Source: Salirhabdus sp. Marseille-P4669
GTDB lineage: Bacteria > Bacillota > Bacilli > Bacillales > Alkalibacillaceae
Length of the DNA stretch: 64,000 nt
NCBI RefSeq assembly: GCF_900240405.1
Contig: NZ_OEQK01000001.1
Coordinates: 496,001 to 560,000, forward strand
Direction: 5' to 3'
In this document: positions 43,778 through 52,345 of the stretch, one piece after another
Numbering within the stretch: position 1 is the first letter of the stretch
Layout of the letters: each line of letters begins with the position of its first letter
The notes under the pieces: generated by a model
The model's input: the letters and a program-made list of their open reading frames with translations, nothing else
Told to the model about the DNA's origin: nothing
Database searches by the model: none
Position numbers and translations under genes: made by a program

Positions 43778-44281
43778 TTGAAGCTAACGAACGAAGAATT
43801 AGAAATTTTAACCATACTAGATGAACACAAGCGAATTTCTACAGAAGACATCGCGATGATGGTGCAGCTGGATCAAGAGCATGTCGAAAACATTATAAAA
43901 AAGCTAGAAGATGAGAAGGTCATCGTTAGTTACCCCGTTTTAATTGATTGGAACAAGGTCGAAAGCAAAGAGCAAATTGTGGCAATTATTGACGTGAAGG
44001 TGACACCTAAGCGTGGCGTTGGATTTGATGAAGTAGCAGAGCGCATCTATCGCTATCCGGAAGTGACATCCCTTTATTTGATGTCAGGTGCGTATGATCT
44101 TTCTATTGAAATTGTAGGGAAAACGATGACTGAGATCGCATCTTTCGTTTCGGAAAAGCTAGCTACCATCGAAAGTGTCATTTCGACGACAACACATTTC
44201 ATGTTAAAGCGTTACAAGCATGATGGAATCATTATTGATGATCGAGATGATAAAGACCGAAGAATGGTGGTTTCACCATGA
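43778..44281 (+). CDS. alaR: Lrp/AsnC family regulator, AlaR-like
   Basis: A 167-residue Lrp-type regulator. The N-terminal helix-turn-helix (ILDEHKRISTEDIAMMVQL) is followed by the RAM ligand domain (IIDVKVTPKRGVGFDEVAERI, LYLMSGAYDLSIEIVG). The gene pair with the alanine aminotransferase, overlapping by 4 bp, matches B. subtilis alaR-alaT (yugG-yugH), where AlaR activates alaT for alanine synthesis. TTG start 43778 with AAAGGAG. Confidence 0.88.
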   Translation: MKLTNEELEILTILDEHKRISTEDIAMMVQLDQEHVENIIKKLEDEKVIVSYPVLIDWNKVESKEQIVAIIDVKVTPKRGVGFDEVAERIYRYPEVTSLYLMSGAYDLSIEIVGKTMTEIASFVSEKLATIESVISTTTHFMLKRYKHDGIIIDDRDDKDRRMVVSP

Positions 44282-45468
44282 TGGACTATGAACAATATGT
44301 ATCGAAAACCGCGGTAGAACTAAAGCCATCAAGCATCCGCAAATTTTTTGACTTAGCTTCCAGCATGGAGAATGTCGTCTCGCTTGGAGTTGGTGAGCCA
44401 GACTTTATTACACCATGGAGCATTCGGGAGTCCACCATTGCTTCCCTAGAGGGTGGTTACACCTCGTATACAGCTAACCCTGGACTGCTAGAGCTGAGAG
44501 CAGAAATTTCCAATTATTTACGAACACGATATTCGTTAACGTACCAAGCGGAGGATCAACTGATTGTTACAGTTGGTGCAAGTCAAGCGTTGGATTTGGC
44601 GTTTCGTGCCCTGTTGAATCCTGGTGATGAAGTATTAATTGTAGAACCAGCCTTTGTATCCTATGCCTCCCTTGTAACATTAGCTGGTGGAAGCCCTGTT
44701 TCGATACATACATCGATTGAAAACGGGTTTAAAGTAACACCAGAGCAAATCGATGCGGCGATAACAGACCGGACTAAGGTAATTTTGCTATGCTCGCCAA
44801 ATAATCCGACGGGTACGTATTTAAATGAGGACGACCTAAAAGCAATTGCAGAGGTTGTCAAAAAACACGATCTAATCGTCGTTTCGGATGAAATTTATGC
44901 AGAATTAACGTATGATGAAGAATTTACGAGTATAGCATCGATTGATGGCATGTACGAGCGGACGATTTTAGTGAATGGCTTTTCCAAGGGATTTGCCATG
45001 ACCGGTTGGAGGCTAGGTTACATCGCAGCCCCAGTGGAATTGACAAAGGTAATGGTGAAAATTCTTCAATATACGATTATGTGTGCACCTCATATGCTGC
45101 AGCATGGTGCAATAGATGCGCTGCGCAATAATATGGACCAAGTGGAAAGTATGCGAAAAAGCTATTTGCGAAGAAGGAACTATTTTGTTCAAGCCTTAAA
45201 TCAAATCGGATTGGAATGCCATACGCCAGGTGGTGCTTTTTATGTGTTTCCTTCAATAAAAAGTACAGGCTTAACCTCGGAACAGTTTGCAGAGGAATTG
45301 TTAGTGCAAGAGAGAGTAGCTGTTGTACCGGGTAGTGCATTTGGGGAAAGTGGAGAAGGATATGTTCGATGCTCCTATGCAACCTCCCTAGAGCAGTTGA
45401 AGGAAGCAGTAAAGCGAATCGAACGGTTTTTGGGTGCCTGGCACCGCCCGAAATTTGTCGAAAAGTAG
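44278..45468 (+). CDS. alaT: PLP-dependent alanine aminotransferase AlaT-like, with REP-encoded tail
   Basis: A 396-residue fold-type I aminotransferase. SLGVGEPDFITPW, TVGASQALDLAFRALLNPG, CSPNNPTGTYL, VSDEIYAELTYDEEF and the PLP lysine in NGFSKGFAMTGWRLGY are intact, close to B. subtilis AlaT (YugH). It converts pyruvate to alanine. The last eleven codons (GAWHRPKFVEK) and the stop come from a REP-like copy at 45432-45462, which has replaced or extended the native C-terminus after the RIERFL helix. It overlaps alaR by 4 bp. Confidence 0.92.
   Translation: MMDYEQYVSKTAVELKPSSIRKFFDLASSMENVVSLGVGEPDFITPWSIRESTIASLEGGYTSYTANPGLLELRAEISNYLRTRYSLTYQAEDQLIVTVGASQALDLAFRALLNPGDEVLIVEPAFVSYASLVTLAGGSPVSIHTSIENGFKVTPEQIDAAITDRTKVILLCSPNNPTGTYLNEDDLKAIAEVVKKHDLIVVSDEIYAELTYDEEFTSIASIDGMYERTILVNGFSKGFAMTGWRLGYIAAPVELTKVMVKILQYTIMCAPHMLQHGAIDALRNNMDQVESMRKSYLRRRNYFVQALNQIGLECHTPGGAFYVFPSIKSTGLTSEQFAEELLVQERVAVVPGSAFGESGEGYVRCSYATSLEQLKEAVKRIERFLGAWHRPKFVEK
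45432..45462 (+). repeat. REP-like palindrome inside the 3' end of alaT
   Basis: GGGTGCCTGGCACCGCCC followed by GAAATTTGTCGAA, read in frame by alaT; the stop codon comes 3 bp after it. Confidence 0.88.
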
Positions 45469-45496
45469 AGGAGTGTTTTACGCACTTCTCTTTTTA
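45467..45496 (+). terminator. Terminator of alaR-alaT
   Basis: AGAGGAGTG, loop TTTTACG, CACTTCTCT, then TTTTT. Confidence 0.75.
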
Positions 45497-45544
45497 ATTA
45501 AGGAGCAGGTTTCTTCATATTAGTATTAAAGGGAGGTGTTTTAC

Positions 45545-46717
45545 ATGGTTCAGGTAAGTCCTATTTTAATGGAACGCATAAAAATTTATGCAGAAAACGA
45601 AACGATTGAAGAAGGCTATTTACTACTTGAAAATGGAAAGATATCGAAGCTCCTACGAGATATACCTGAGAAGCTACCTGCTGATGTTATTCGGATAAAT
45701 GGTAAGCATTTAAACGCCCTCCCTGGCTTCATCGACAGTCACATTCATGGTGCAAATGGTGCAGATGTGATGGATGGGACAGAGGAAGCACTAGATGCTA
45801 TCGCGAGCGCCTTACCGGCAGAGGGGACAACGAGTTTCTTAGCTACGACCATCACCCAATCCCCCGCTAATATTGAAAAAGCGTTAGAAAATGTCGCAAC
45901 GTATCCAAACAAGGCAGGGCACGCGGAATTGATCGGCATTCATTTGGAGGGTCCATTTGTTGAAAAATCGAAGGCGGGAGCGCAGCCGATAGAATACATA
46001 GTCAAGCCGGATGTGGAGCAATTTGAAAAATGGCAGCGGCTTTCAGCAAACAACATTCGAACCATCACAATGGCTCCAGAGCATGATGAGGATGGTGTAT
46101 TTGCTAGAACTTTACATAAATCAGGAGTAAATGTTTCCGCTGGGCACACGGGTACGAACTTTCATGGGATGAAAAAGGCTGTCGAGCATGGTGTACGACA
46201 AGTTACTCATTTATGCAACGCGATGACTGGGATTCATCACCTGGATATTGGTGTAGTTGGAGCTGCTTTTCAATTACAGCAACTTCGTGCGGAGCTCATT
46301 ACAGATGGCATTCACGTTTCCGATGATATGCTTGCGCTTATTTACAAAAATATTGGCAGTGAACGGCTCATTATGATTACCGATGCCATGCGTGCCAAGG
46401 GACTAGATGCTGGTACCTATGATTTGGGTGGTCAATCGGTTCGCGTGTCTAATGGCCGTGCGGTTTTGGGAGATGGAACGCTTGCTGGCAGCGTTTTGAA
46501 AATGAACGAAGGTGCAAAACGAATGCTTGGAATAGCTGGTGTGACATTGGAAAACATAGTAGAAATGGCGTCTGTGAATCCTGCCAAACAAATTGGTTTC
46601 TTTGAACGAAAAGGAAGTATCCGCGAAGGAAAAGATGCGGATATTATTCTTGTGGATGACCAGATGAATATTCGGTACACCATTTGTGGTGGCGTTATTT
46701 CGTTTAGGGGAGGATGA
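45545..46717 (+). CDS. nagA: N-acetylglucosamine-6-phosphate deacetylase
   Basis: A 390-residue amidohydrolase converting GlcNAc-6-P to GlcN-6-P. It shows PGFIDSHIHGANGADVMDG (metal His-x-His), IHLEGPFV with the metal Glu, SAGHTGTNF, VTHLCNAMTGIHH and the catalytic Asp in IMITDAM. ATG 45545 is chosen with GGGAGG 8 bp upstream. The end overlaps nagB by ATGA. No nagR (yvoA) regulator or PTS gene is next to it. Confidence 0.95.
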   Translation: MVQVSPILMERIKIYAENETIEEGYLLLENGKISKLLRDIPEKLPADVIRINGKHLNALPGFIDSHIHGANGADVMDGTEEALDAIASALPAEGTTSFLATTITQSPANIEKALENVATYPNKAGHAELIGIHLEGPFVEKSKAGAQPIEYIVKPDVEQFEKWQRLSANNIRTITMAPEHDEDGVFARTLHKSGVNVSAGHTGTNFHGMKKAVEHGVRQVTHLCNAMTGIHHLDIGVVGAAFQLQQLRAELITDGIHVSDDMLALIYKNIGSERLIMITDAMRAKGLDAGTYDLGGQSVRVSNGRAVLGDGTLAGSVLKMNEGAKRMLGIAGVTLENIVEMASVNPAKQIGFFERKGSIREGKDADIILVDDQMNIRYTICGGVISFRGG

Positions 46718-47436
46718 CTGTGGAACTCGTAAAAGTGAAGGATTACAACGAGATGAGTGCAAAAGCGTGCTCGATTATTTTAGATATGATGGAGCAGGAG
46801 AAAAATCCGGTCCTGGGACTTGCGACAGGGTCTACGCCAGAAGGGCTCTATCAGCAATTCATCCATCAATACAACATAGGGAATGTATCTTTTTCGAATG
46901 TAACGACCTTTAATTTAGATGAGTATGTTGGGCTAAGTGAACAGGACCCAAATAGTTATCATTATTATATGAAGGACAAGCTTTTTCATCATATTGATAT
47001 AAACCTTGAGCAAGTGAACATTCCGAATGGACGTGCAAGAGATTTGGAGCAGGAATGCCTGGATTATGAAAGAAAAATTAAGGAGTCGGGACATATTGAT
47101 ATCCAAGTATTAGGTTTAGGGTTAAATGGACATATTGGCTTTAATGAACCTGGAACTGCCTTCTCTAGTAAAACGCATGTGGTGAAGCTAGCGGAGTCTA
47201 CTCGAAAAGCAAATTCTCGCTTTTTCTCAAAACTGGAACAAGTGCCACGCGAAGCTATTACAATGGGAATCGAAACGATCATGCAAGCAAAAAAAATCCT
47301 ATTACTAGTGTCCGGTGAGAAAAAATCCAATGCACTAACCCGTCTGATAGAAGGAGAAGTCTCCGAGGACTTTCCAGCATCCATTTTGAAGCACCATCCG
47401 AATGTAGTAGTTCTAGCAGATACAGCAGCTTGTTAG
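46714..47436 (+). CDS. nagB: Glucosamine-6-phosphate deaminase
   Basis: A 240-residue isomerase/deaminase that turns GlcN-6-P into fructose-6-P and ammonia. LGLATGSTPEGLYQ (phosphate loop), TTFNLDEYVGL (catalytic Asp), LGLGLNGHIGFNEPG (His/Glu pair) and a VSGEKKSNAL late motif are all present. It is the short Gram-positive form without the allosteric C-terminal extension. It overlaps nagA by 4 bp with AGGGGAGG upstream. A REP-like copy begins at its stop codon. Confidence 0.95.
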   Translation: MTVELVKVKDYNEMSAKACSIILDMMEQEKNPVLGLATGSTPEGLYQQFIHQYNIGNVSFSNVTTFNLDEYVGLSEQDPNSYHYYMKDKLFHHIDINLEQVNIPNGRARDLEQECLDYERKIKESGHIDIQVLGLGLNGHIGFNEPGTAFSSKTHVVKLAESTRKANSRFFSKLEQVPREAITMGIETIMQAKKILLLVSGEKKSNALTRLIEGEVSEDFPASILKHHPNVVVLADTAAC

Positions 47437-47470
47437 GGGGGGTGCCTGTCACTCCCCGAGTTTTATCGAA
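47436..47470 (+). repeat. REP-like palindrome on the left flank of the transposase
   Basis: GGGGGGTGCCTGTCACTCCCC followed by GAGTTTTATCGAA, starting at the last base of the nagB stop. A second TGTCGAA follows at 47474. It faces the inverted copy at 48251. Confidence 0.85.
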
Positions 47471-47666
47471 TAATGTCGAAAAAAACGCCCGATTTTTATG
47501 AATCTAGTTATTTTTAAAATATACTCATTCGTCATCTTCCAATTCTACTAATCCTCCAACATAAATGAAGATTTTCTAACTGTATCACCTGCCATAAACG
47601 AAATCTCCCCAAATGACAACCAACAAAAATCCTTTTATACTTCACTTAAAAACAAGGATGAAGATC

Positions 47667-48272
47667 ATGCCGAGAAAATTAAGAGTTTGGATTCCGCATT
47701 ACTTTTACCACATTGTTTGTAGAGGCAATCGGCGAGATGATTTGTTTCGTGATGCTGGTGATTTTAAAACGTTCAAATTGATCCTTGCTCAAGTCCATCA
47801 TAAGTTTCCCTTCGAAATAGCTGCATATTGCCTCATGACAAATCACTTCCACTTAATGCTCCGCTCATCGGAATACCCAATTTCAAAAGTAATGTCCTTA
47901 ATTAATAAGCGTTATGCGGATTATTACAATACGAAAAATAACTTCACAGGTCACGTATTTGAAAAGCGATATTTTGCCGAAGTGCTTAATACGTACCGCA
48001 GTATGCTGGAGGTAAGCAAATATATACATTTGAACCCAGTTAAAGCGGGAATGGTTGTAAAACCGGAGGCATATAAATGGAGTAGTTATTCGTATTATGT
48101 AACCGAGAATGTGCCAAACCTATATCCATACATGAATATAACTCCTGTTTTAGACTGTTTGAACGTGCCAGAAGAGCTGAAAATGGAACAATACTATCAA
48201 TATATGCTGCAAGATCCTGAATCTGAGGAGGAGAGTACAAGTTTTCGCGATTCGACAAAATTCGGGGAGTGA
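47667..48272 (+). CDS. REP-associated tyrosine transposase (Y1/HUH, RAYT)
   Basis: A 201-residue IS200-like Y1 transposase of the REP-associated type. PRKLRVWIPHYFYHIVCRGN is the typical opening, the metal motif is TNHFHLML (His-x-His), and the nucleophile Tyr lies in VSKYIHLNPVKAG. ATG 47667 is preferred, with AGGATG upstream and the family N-terminus following. The last ten or so codons (RDSTKFGE) are read from an inverted REP-like copy. Its flanking, oppositely oriented copies at 47436 and 48251 have the same GTGCCTGTCAC core. It probably nicks and moves the REP-like elements. Confidence 0.9.
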   Translation: MPRKLRVWIPHYFYHIVCRGNRRDDLFRDAGDFKTFKLILAQVHHKFPFEIAAYCLMTNHFHLMLRSSEYPISKVMSLINKRYADYYNTKNNFTGHVFEKRYFAEVLNTYRSMLEVSKYIHLNPVKAGMVVKPEAYKWSSYSYYVTENVPNLYPYMNITPVLDCLNVPEELKMEQYYQYMLQDPESEEESTSFRDSTKFGE

Positions 48273-48281
48273 CAGGCACCC
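48251..48281 (-). repeat. REP-like palindrome, inverted, right flank of the transposase
   Basis: On the minus strand GGGTGCCTGTCACTCCCC followed by GAATTTTGTCGAA. It overlaps the transposase stop codon. Confidence 0.88.
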
Positions 48282-48338
48282 AAACCCTAGTGTATAATAA
48301 TATTTCACATTAGTGGTAAATATTAGGGGGAGAATTTC

Positions 48339-48521
48339 GTGAAGAAAAAAGTATTGGTTATGTTTGCTATGTTGTTGCTTGTAACTACCGTTTTATCGGC
48401 ATGTGGAAAAGCTAGTAAAGAGGAATGTGAAAACTATCTAGCAGAAGGAAACATGGAGAAATTCGAAAAAGGGGAATGTTCTCAATATATTATGGAAGAG
48501 TTTGAGAATCTATTCAACTAA
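48339..48521 (+). CDS. Small lipoprotein of unknown function
   Basis: A 60-residue protein with a lipoprotein signal (KKKVLVMFAMLLLVTTVLSAC, Cys about 22) and a short charged mature part with two further Cys residues (EECENYLAEGNMEKFEKGEC). The GTG start at 48339 has AGGGGGAG upstream. It is followed by a strong terminator. No family recognised; mature length about 39 residues. Confidence 0.75.
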   Translation: MKKKVLVMFAMLLLVTTVLSACGKASKEECENYLAEGNMEKFEKGECSQYIMEEFENLFN

Positions 48522-48532
48522 TGAACAGAAGA

Positions 48533-48567
48533 AATGAAGGCACCTAGAAAAGTGCCTTCATTTTTTT
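48533..48567. terminator. Bidirectional terminator between the small lipoprotein and proC
   Basis: AATGAAGGCAC, loop CTAGAAAA, GTGCCTTCATT, then seven T residues; it serves convergent genes. Confidence 0.88.
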
Positions 48568-48574
48568 ACCACTG

Positions 48575-49381
48575 TTATTTACTTAAAGATTTCACCTTTT
48601 GTGTACATTTCTCCATAGCAGCTTGTATATTACCACGGAATCCTTGTTTTTCAAGCTCGGAAACAGCTTCGATCGTGGAGCCACCTGGTGAGCAGACTTG
48701 ATCTTTTAGCACTCCAGGATGTAAACCTGTCTCCAACACCATTTTCGCTGCACCAACTAAGGCTTGTGAAGCTAATCGATAAGCTTGATCGCGTGGTAAT
48801 CCTTGGGCCACTGCACCATCTGCCATGGCTTCAATCATCATATATACATAGGCAGGAGATGATCCGCTAACTGCTGGAATGGCATCCATTAGCTCTTCTG
48901 CTACGATTTCTACTTTTCCAAAGGTGTGAAACAGCAAGAGCACCGTTTGAAGCTCCTCATCTGTTACCTCGCGACTAGAACATATCGCACTCATTCCTTC
49001 TTGGATTAAAGAAGGGGTATTTGGCATCGTACGCGCGACTTTTACGTTTGTTTGAAATGCACGTTGAACGTCTTCGATGGAAATCCCTGCAGCAATTGTT
49101 ACAATCACAACAGAAGGCTTCACATTTTGACGAATTTCTTCAATCACTTCCTTATAGCCATTTGGGTGAACAGCTAGAAATAAAATATCCGATACCTCTG
49201 CAACCTCTACATTATTTATAGTCGTTTGAATTGGAAACATCGCTTGAACCTTTTGTAATGTTTCTTGGGAGGTTGTACTTGCAATAATTTGCGTTGGATT
49301 GATCTCTTCGTCTTTCACCATTCCACCAATCATTGCTTGAGCCATTTTTCCGCATCCAATAAAACCAATTGTTTGATTCAT
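48575..49381 (-). CDS. proC: Pyrroline-5-carboxylate reductase
   Basis: A 268-residue enzyme reducing pyrroline-5-carboxylate to proline. The NADPH loop IGFIGCGKMAQAMIGG is at the N-terminus, ARTMPNTPSLIQEGM and VSGSSPAYVYMMIEAMADGAV follow, and DQVCSPGGSTIEAVSELEKQGFRG is the family C-terminal signature. It is monocistronic on the minus strand. Bacillaceae often carry several proC paralogues, so this may be one of a set. Confidence 0.93.
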   Translation of the reverse strand: MNQTIGFIGCGKMAQAMIGGMVKDEEINPTQIIASTTSQETLQKVQAMFPIQTTINNVEVAEVSDILFLAVHPNGYKEVIEEIRQNVKPSVVIVTIAAGISIEDVQRAFQTNVKVARTMPNTPSLIQEGMSAICSSREVTDEELQTVLLLFHTFGKVEIVAEELMDAIPAVSGSSPAYVYMMIEAMADGAVAQGLPRDQAYRLASQALVGAAKMVLETGLHPGVLKDQVCSPGGSTIEAVSELEKQGFRGNIQAAMEKCTQKVKSLSK

Positions 49382-49536
49382 ATATACCGTCCTAACTTTT
49401 TTAAATCTATTAATTTATGCCCAAATTATAATAATAACAAATAATCTTCATGATATAAAATTATAGGTTATTCAGTTATTATAGGGATTAGACTTAAAAA
49501 TAACATGATAATTATGTAGAGTATTAGCGAATTGAA

Positions 49537-49566
49537 TTGAAAAAGGGTCTATTTTGAGATTATAAT
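49537..49566 (+). promoter_or_regulatory. Sigma-A type promoter of the rpiR-type gene
   Basis: TTGAAA (49537-49542), 18-bp spacer, TATAAT (49561-49566), 35 bp upstream of the coding start. Confidence 0.6.
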
Positions 49567-49600
49567 TTATTTAAACTTAAAATTAAAAAGGAGATTATCT

Positions 49601-50476
49601 ATGTCTGATATGTCTGATTTAAATGTAAATAAAAATCCTGGATTTTTTGCTAGAATCGAGGCTATTTTACCTAAACTTAGAGGGGCAGAGAAAAAGGTTG
49701 TTTCTTTAATTGAAAAGAATCCAGAAGAAATTATCCATTTGTCGATTACTGAAGTGGCAGAAAGAAGTCAAACTAGCGAATCATCAGTTGTCCGTCTATG
49801 TAAAAGATTAGGCTATAAAGGATTCCAAGATCTGAAAATACATTTAGCGCGTGATGTTATTTCTCCAGAAAAGCAAATACACGAGGTTATTGAAAAGGGT
49901 GACGATGTTCTAACTATTAAGAAAAAGGTGTTTCAATCTAATATTCAAGCTTTATACGACTCTTTAGAGGTAGTTAATGATACCCAACTAATCCAAGCGG
50001 TTAACGCTATTTCAAATGCGAATCTTATTGAGTTTTATGGTACTGGTGGCTCAGGTGCTGTAGCCATGGATGCGCAGCATAAATTATTGAAAATGGGGAT
50101 TAAAGCATTTGCATACAGTGATGCTGTACTTCAAGCAATGTCTTCAAGCTTATTAGGTAAAAATGATGTAGTAATTGGTATTTCACACACAGGATCGAAT
50201 ACGGATGTATTGCATGCAATGAAGCTTGCAAAAGAGGCTGGAGCTACAACCATATGTATCACTAATTCGAGTAAATCACCAATTACGCAAATATCCGACA
50301 TTTGGTTACAAACAGCGTCTAAGGAAACATTATTTCGAACGGATGCTATCTCGTCACGAATTGCTCAGTTAACGATTATCGATATTTTAGTTGCATCCTT
50401 AACTACAAATAGCTATGAGCACTATTACGAAAACTTACAAAAGACTAGAAATTCAACGATTGAAAAGAAGATTTAA
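49601..50476 (+). CDS. RpiR-family transcriptional regulator (HTH + SIS)
   Basis: A 291-residue regulator. The N-terminal HTH_6 domain (IHLSITEVAERSQTSESSVVRLCKRLGYKGFQDLKIHLA, about 45-85) is followed by a SIS sugar-phosphate domain with IEFYGTGGSGAVAMDAQHKL and GISHTGSNTDVLHAM. It is transcribed in the same direction as, and just before, the TRAP-aldolase operon, whose promoters share a motif that is a good candidate for its operator. The effector is likely a phosphorylated intermediate of that pathway. AAAAGGAGA lies upstream of the ATG. Confidence 0.9.
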   Translation: MSDMSDLNVNKNPGFFARIEAILPKLRGAEKKVVSLIEKNPEEIIHLSITEVAERSQTSESSVVRLCKRLGYKGFQDLKIHLARDVISPEKQIHEVIEKGDDVLTIKKKVFQSNIQALYDSLEVVNDTQLIQAVNAISNANLIEFYGTGGSGAVAMDAQHKLLKMGIKAFAYSDAVLQAMSSSLLGKNDVVIGISHTGSNTDVLHAMKLAKEAGATTICITNSSKSPITQISDIWLQTASKETLFRTDAISSRIAQLTIIDILVASLTTNSYEHYYENLQKTRNSTIEKKI

Positions 50477-50514
50477 CAAGATATAAAAAAAATCTTCATT
50501 TTTTTTAATTAATT

Positions 50515-50545
50515 ATTGAAGTAAATTACCACCATGTGCTAAGAT
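50515..50545 (+). promoter_or_regulatory. Promoter with candidate RpiR operator upstream of dctP
   Basis: TTGAAG (50516-50521), 18-bp spacer, TAAGAT (50540-50545). The -35 box and spacer are part of GAAGTAAATTACCACCA, which recurs as GAAGGAAATTACCACCA at 53719 and GAAGGAAATTTTCACCC at 54853. Confidence 0.55.
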
Positions 50546-50574
50546 GTAATTACCGAAAGAATTTTCCGAAAATG

Positions 50575-50607
50575 AAAAAAACTCTACCGTACAGGCTAAG
50601 AGTTTTT
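50575..50607. promoter_or_regulatory. Leader hairpin before dctP
   Basis: AAAAACTCT and AGAGTTTTT flank a 14-bp loop. With T residues on the right it could act as an attenuator in the dctP leader, or as terminator of the rpiR-type transcript. Confidence 0.5.
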
Positions 50608-50620
50608 AATTTCGCTAAAA

Positions 50621-50634
50621 AGAAAGCGTTATCA
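50621..50634 (+). promoter_or_regulatory. cre-like site (CcpA) upstream of the TRAP operon
   Basis: AGAAAGCGTTATCA matches TGWAANCGNTNWCA at 13 of 14 positions and lies between the promoter and dctP, which fits repression by preferred carbon sources. Confidence 0.55.
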
Positions 50635-50668
50635 TAGTCGGAGGATGAATAATCAAGGGGGATAAAAA

Positions 50669-51697
50669 ATGAAGAAAATTTTCTTGTTGTCTGCATTAAT
50701 GGCGGCGCTAGTTATTATAGGTGCTTGTAGCCAATCATCTAGTGGTGAAGGGAATGGGGATACTGTAACATTTAAACTCGCTACTCCTGATCCTGACTCT
50801 TCGCCAATAACTCAAGCAGCAAAGGAATTTGCGAAAGTGGTAGAGGAAAAAAGTGATGGTTCAATTAAAATTGATGTACATGCAAACGGAACTCTTTATG
50901 GTGGTGATGCATCAGCCGCTGTGAAGCAGTTAGGTGCTGGAAGTTTAGATATGTTAGTTCTTTCGACTTCTTTATACGCAAACTTTGAACCGAAGTTTAA
51001 TGCAATAAGTGTTCCATATTTATTTGATGATGCAGATCAATTTACTTCGTATCTAAATAGTGATCTTGCTGCAGAACTCTTAACAGAAGTACAGGATGAG
51101 TTGAGTATAAAAGGTCTTGGTTATTGGACTCGAGAATTTAGACAAATTACAAACTCTGTTCGACCGATTACCCAACCTGCTGACTTAGAGGGAGTGAAAC
51201 TTCGTGTTCCAAACAATCCATTATGGGTAGAATTCTTCCAAGGTGCTGGAACAGTTACATCTCCAATGGATTTCAGTGAGGTTTACAATGCTCTTCAGTT
51301 AAATACTATTGATGGTCAAGAAAATCCATTAGGTGTTATCGTATCTGCGAATATGTATGAGGTTCAAGACTATTTAACTATTTCTAACCATATGGCCGAA
51401 GGATGGCTAGTAGGTATAAATGAAAAGAAGTTTAATAGTTTAACAGAAGAACAACAAAAGATTTTAGAGGAAGCTACAAAAGAAGTTCAGGGTTGGAAAA
51501 ATAAGGAGGATGCAGCGAACGCTGCAAGTATTATAGAAAATCTTGAATCAGAAGGTATGGAAGTAAATGAGTTGACTTCAGAGCAGCAACAACAATTTGT
51601 TGAAATATCTAAAAAAGCATACCCAACCTTTAAAGAGCTTGTGCAAGACGATGAGTATTTTAATAAAGTACTTGAATTTGTTGGAAAAAGTGAATAA
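50669..51697 (+). CDS. TRAP transporter solute-binding lipoprotein (DctP family)
   Basis: A 342-residue DctP-type binding protein attached by a lipobox (IIGACS, Cys about 20). TFKLATPDPDSSPITQAAKEFAKVVEEKSDG is the typical opening, and the ligand-clamping Arg lies in GVKLRVPNNPLWVEF. NALQLNTIDGQENP matches the family late motif. It delivers a carboxylate-containing or sugar-like solute to the membrane subunits; an acidic sugar is likely given the downstream enzymes. AAGGGGGAT precedes the ATG. Confidence 0.92.
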   Translation: MKKIFLLSALMAALVIIGACSQSSSGEGNGDTVTFKLATPDPDSSPITQAAKEFAKVVEEKSDGSIKIDVHANGTLYGGDASAAVKQLGAGSLDMLVLSTSLYANFEPKFNAISVPYLFDDADQFTSYLNSDLAAELLTEVQDELSIKGLGYWTREFRQITNSVRPITQPADLEGVKLRVPNNPLWVEFFQGAGTVTSPMDFSEVYNALQLNTIDGQENPLGVIVSANMYEVQDYLTISNHMAEGWLVGINEKKFNSLTEEQQKILEEATKEVQGWKNKEDAANAASIIENLESEGMEVNELTSEQQQQFVEISKKAYPTFKELVQDDEYFNKVLEFVGKSE

Positions 51698-51843
51698 TAA
51701 GATATAGGAACAATAGTAGTCTTCGAAACAAAAATTGAAAACGCTATATTAAGAAGACTACTATTCCTTATACGTCACTCTTATCATTACATAAAGGATG
51801 GTATTTGCTTCTATGTATGCTTGTGACAGAAGGGAGTAAACAG

Positions 51844-52332
51844 ATGATACATGATGAACAGAAAAAAAACTATGCCCCTATATTTAAATATTTAAATAAA
51901 GTAACAGACTTTTTAGCAGGAATAATAGCCCTTACTTTATTTGTTATCGTAATCATTCAGATAGTTGGAAGGTTAGTTGGACATTCTGCGCCTTGGACGG
52001 AAGAAATGACTCGATATGTATTTATTTGGATGATTTTCTTGGGGGTTGGTATAGGTTTTCGTGAAGCTGAATCTCCTAGAGTAACCATCTTAATAAATAA
52101 TAAATTCTTAAAGAAAATCGGGAGATGGATTTACTCCATAGGTACTATTGCGTTTCTTGGATTTATGGTTGTTTATGGAATGGAGTTAGTAAGTCAACAG
52201 GCTAGTATGAATGAAACAAGCTCTGTATTGTTAATACCGATGTGGATTATTGGAATAAGTATACCGGTGTCTGCAGTTATTGGAATCATCAATACGATAC
52301 AATCTTTACTCTATCATCGAGATCTTATATAG
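51844..52332 (+). CDS. TRAP transporter small permease (DctQ)
   Basis: A 162-residue four-helix membrane protein of the DctQ family. VIIQIVGRLVGHSAPWTEEMTRYVFIWMIFLG contains the conserved W-x-E-E segment. ATG 51844 is chosen over upstream in-frame ATGs because AGAAGGGAG precedes it. It forms the membrane pair with the large subunit 13 bp downstream. Confidence 0.9.
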   Translation: MIHDEQKKNYAPIFKYLNKVTDFLAGIIALTLFVIVIIQIVGRLVGHSAPWTEEMTRYVFIWMIFLGVGIGFREAESPRVTILINNKFLKKIGRWIYSIGTIAFLGFMVVYGMELVSQQASMNETSSVLLIPMWIIGISIPVSAVIGIINTIQSLLYHRDLI

Positions 52333-52345
52333 GGGGTGACAACAG

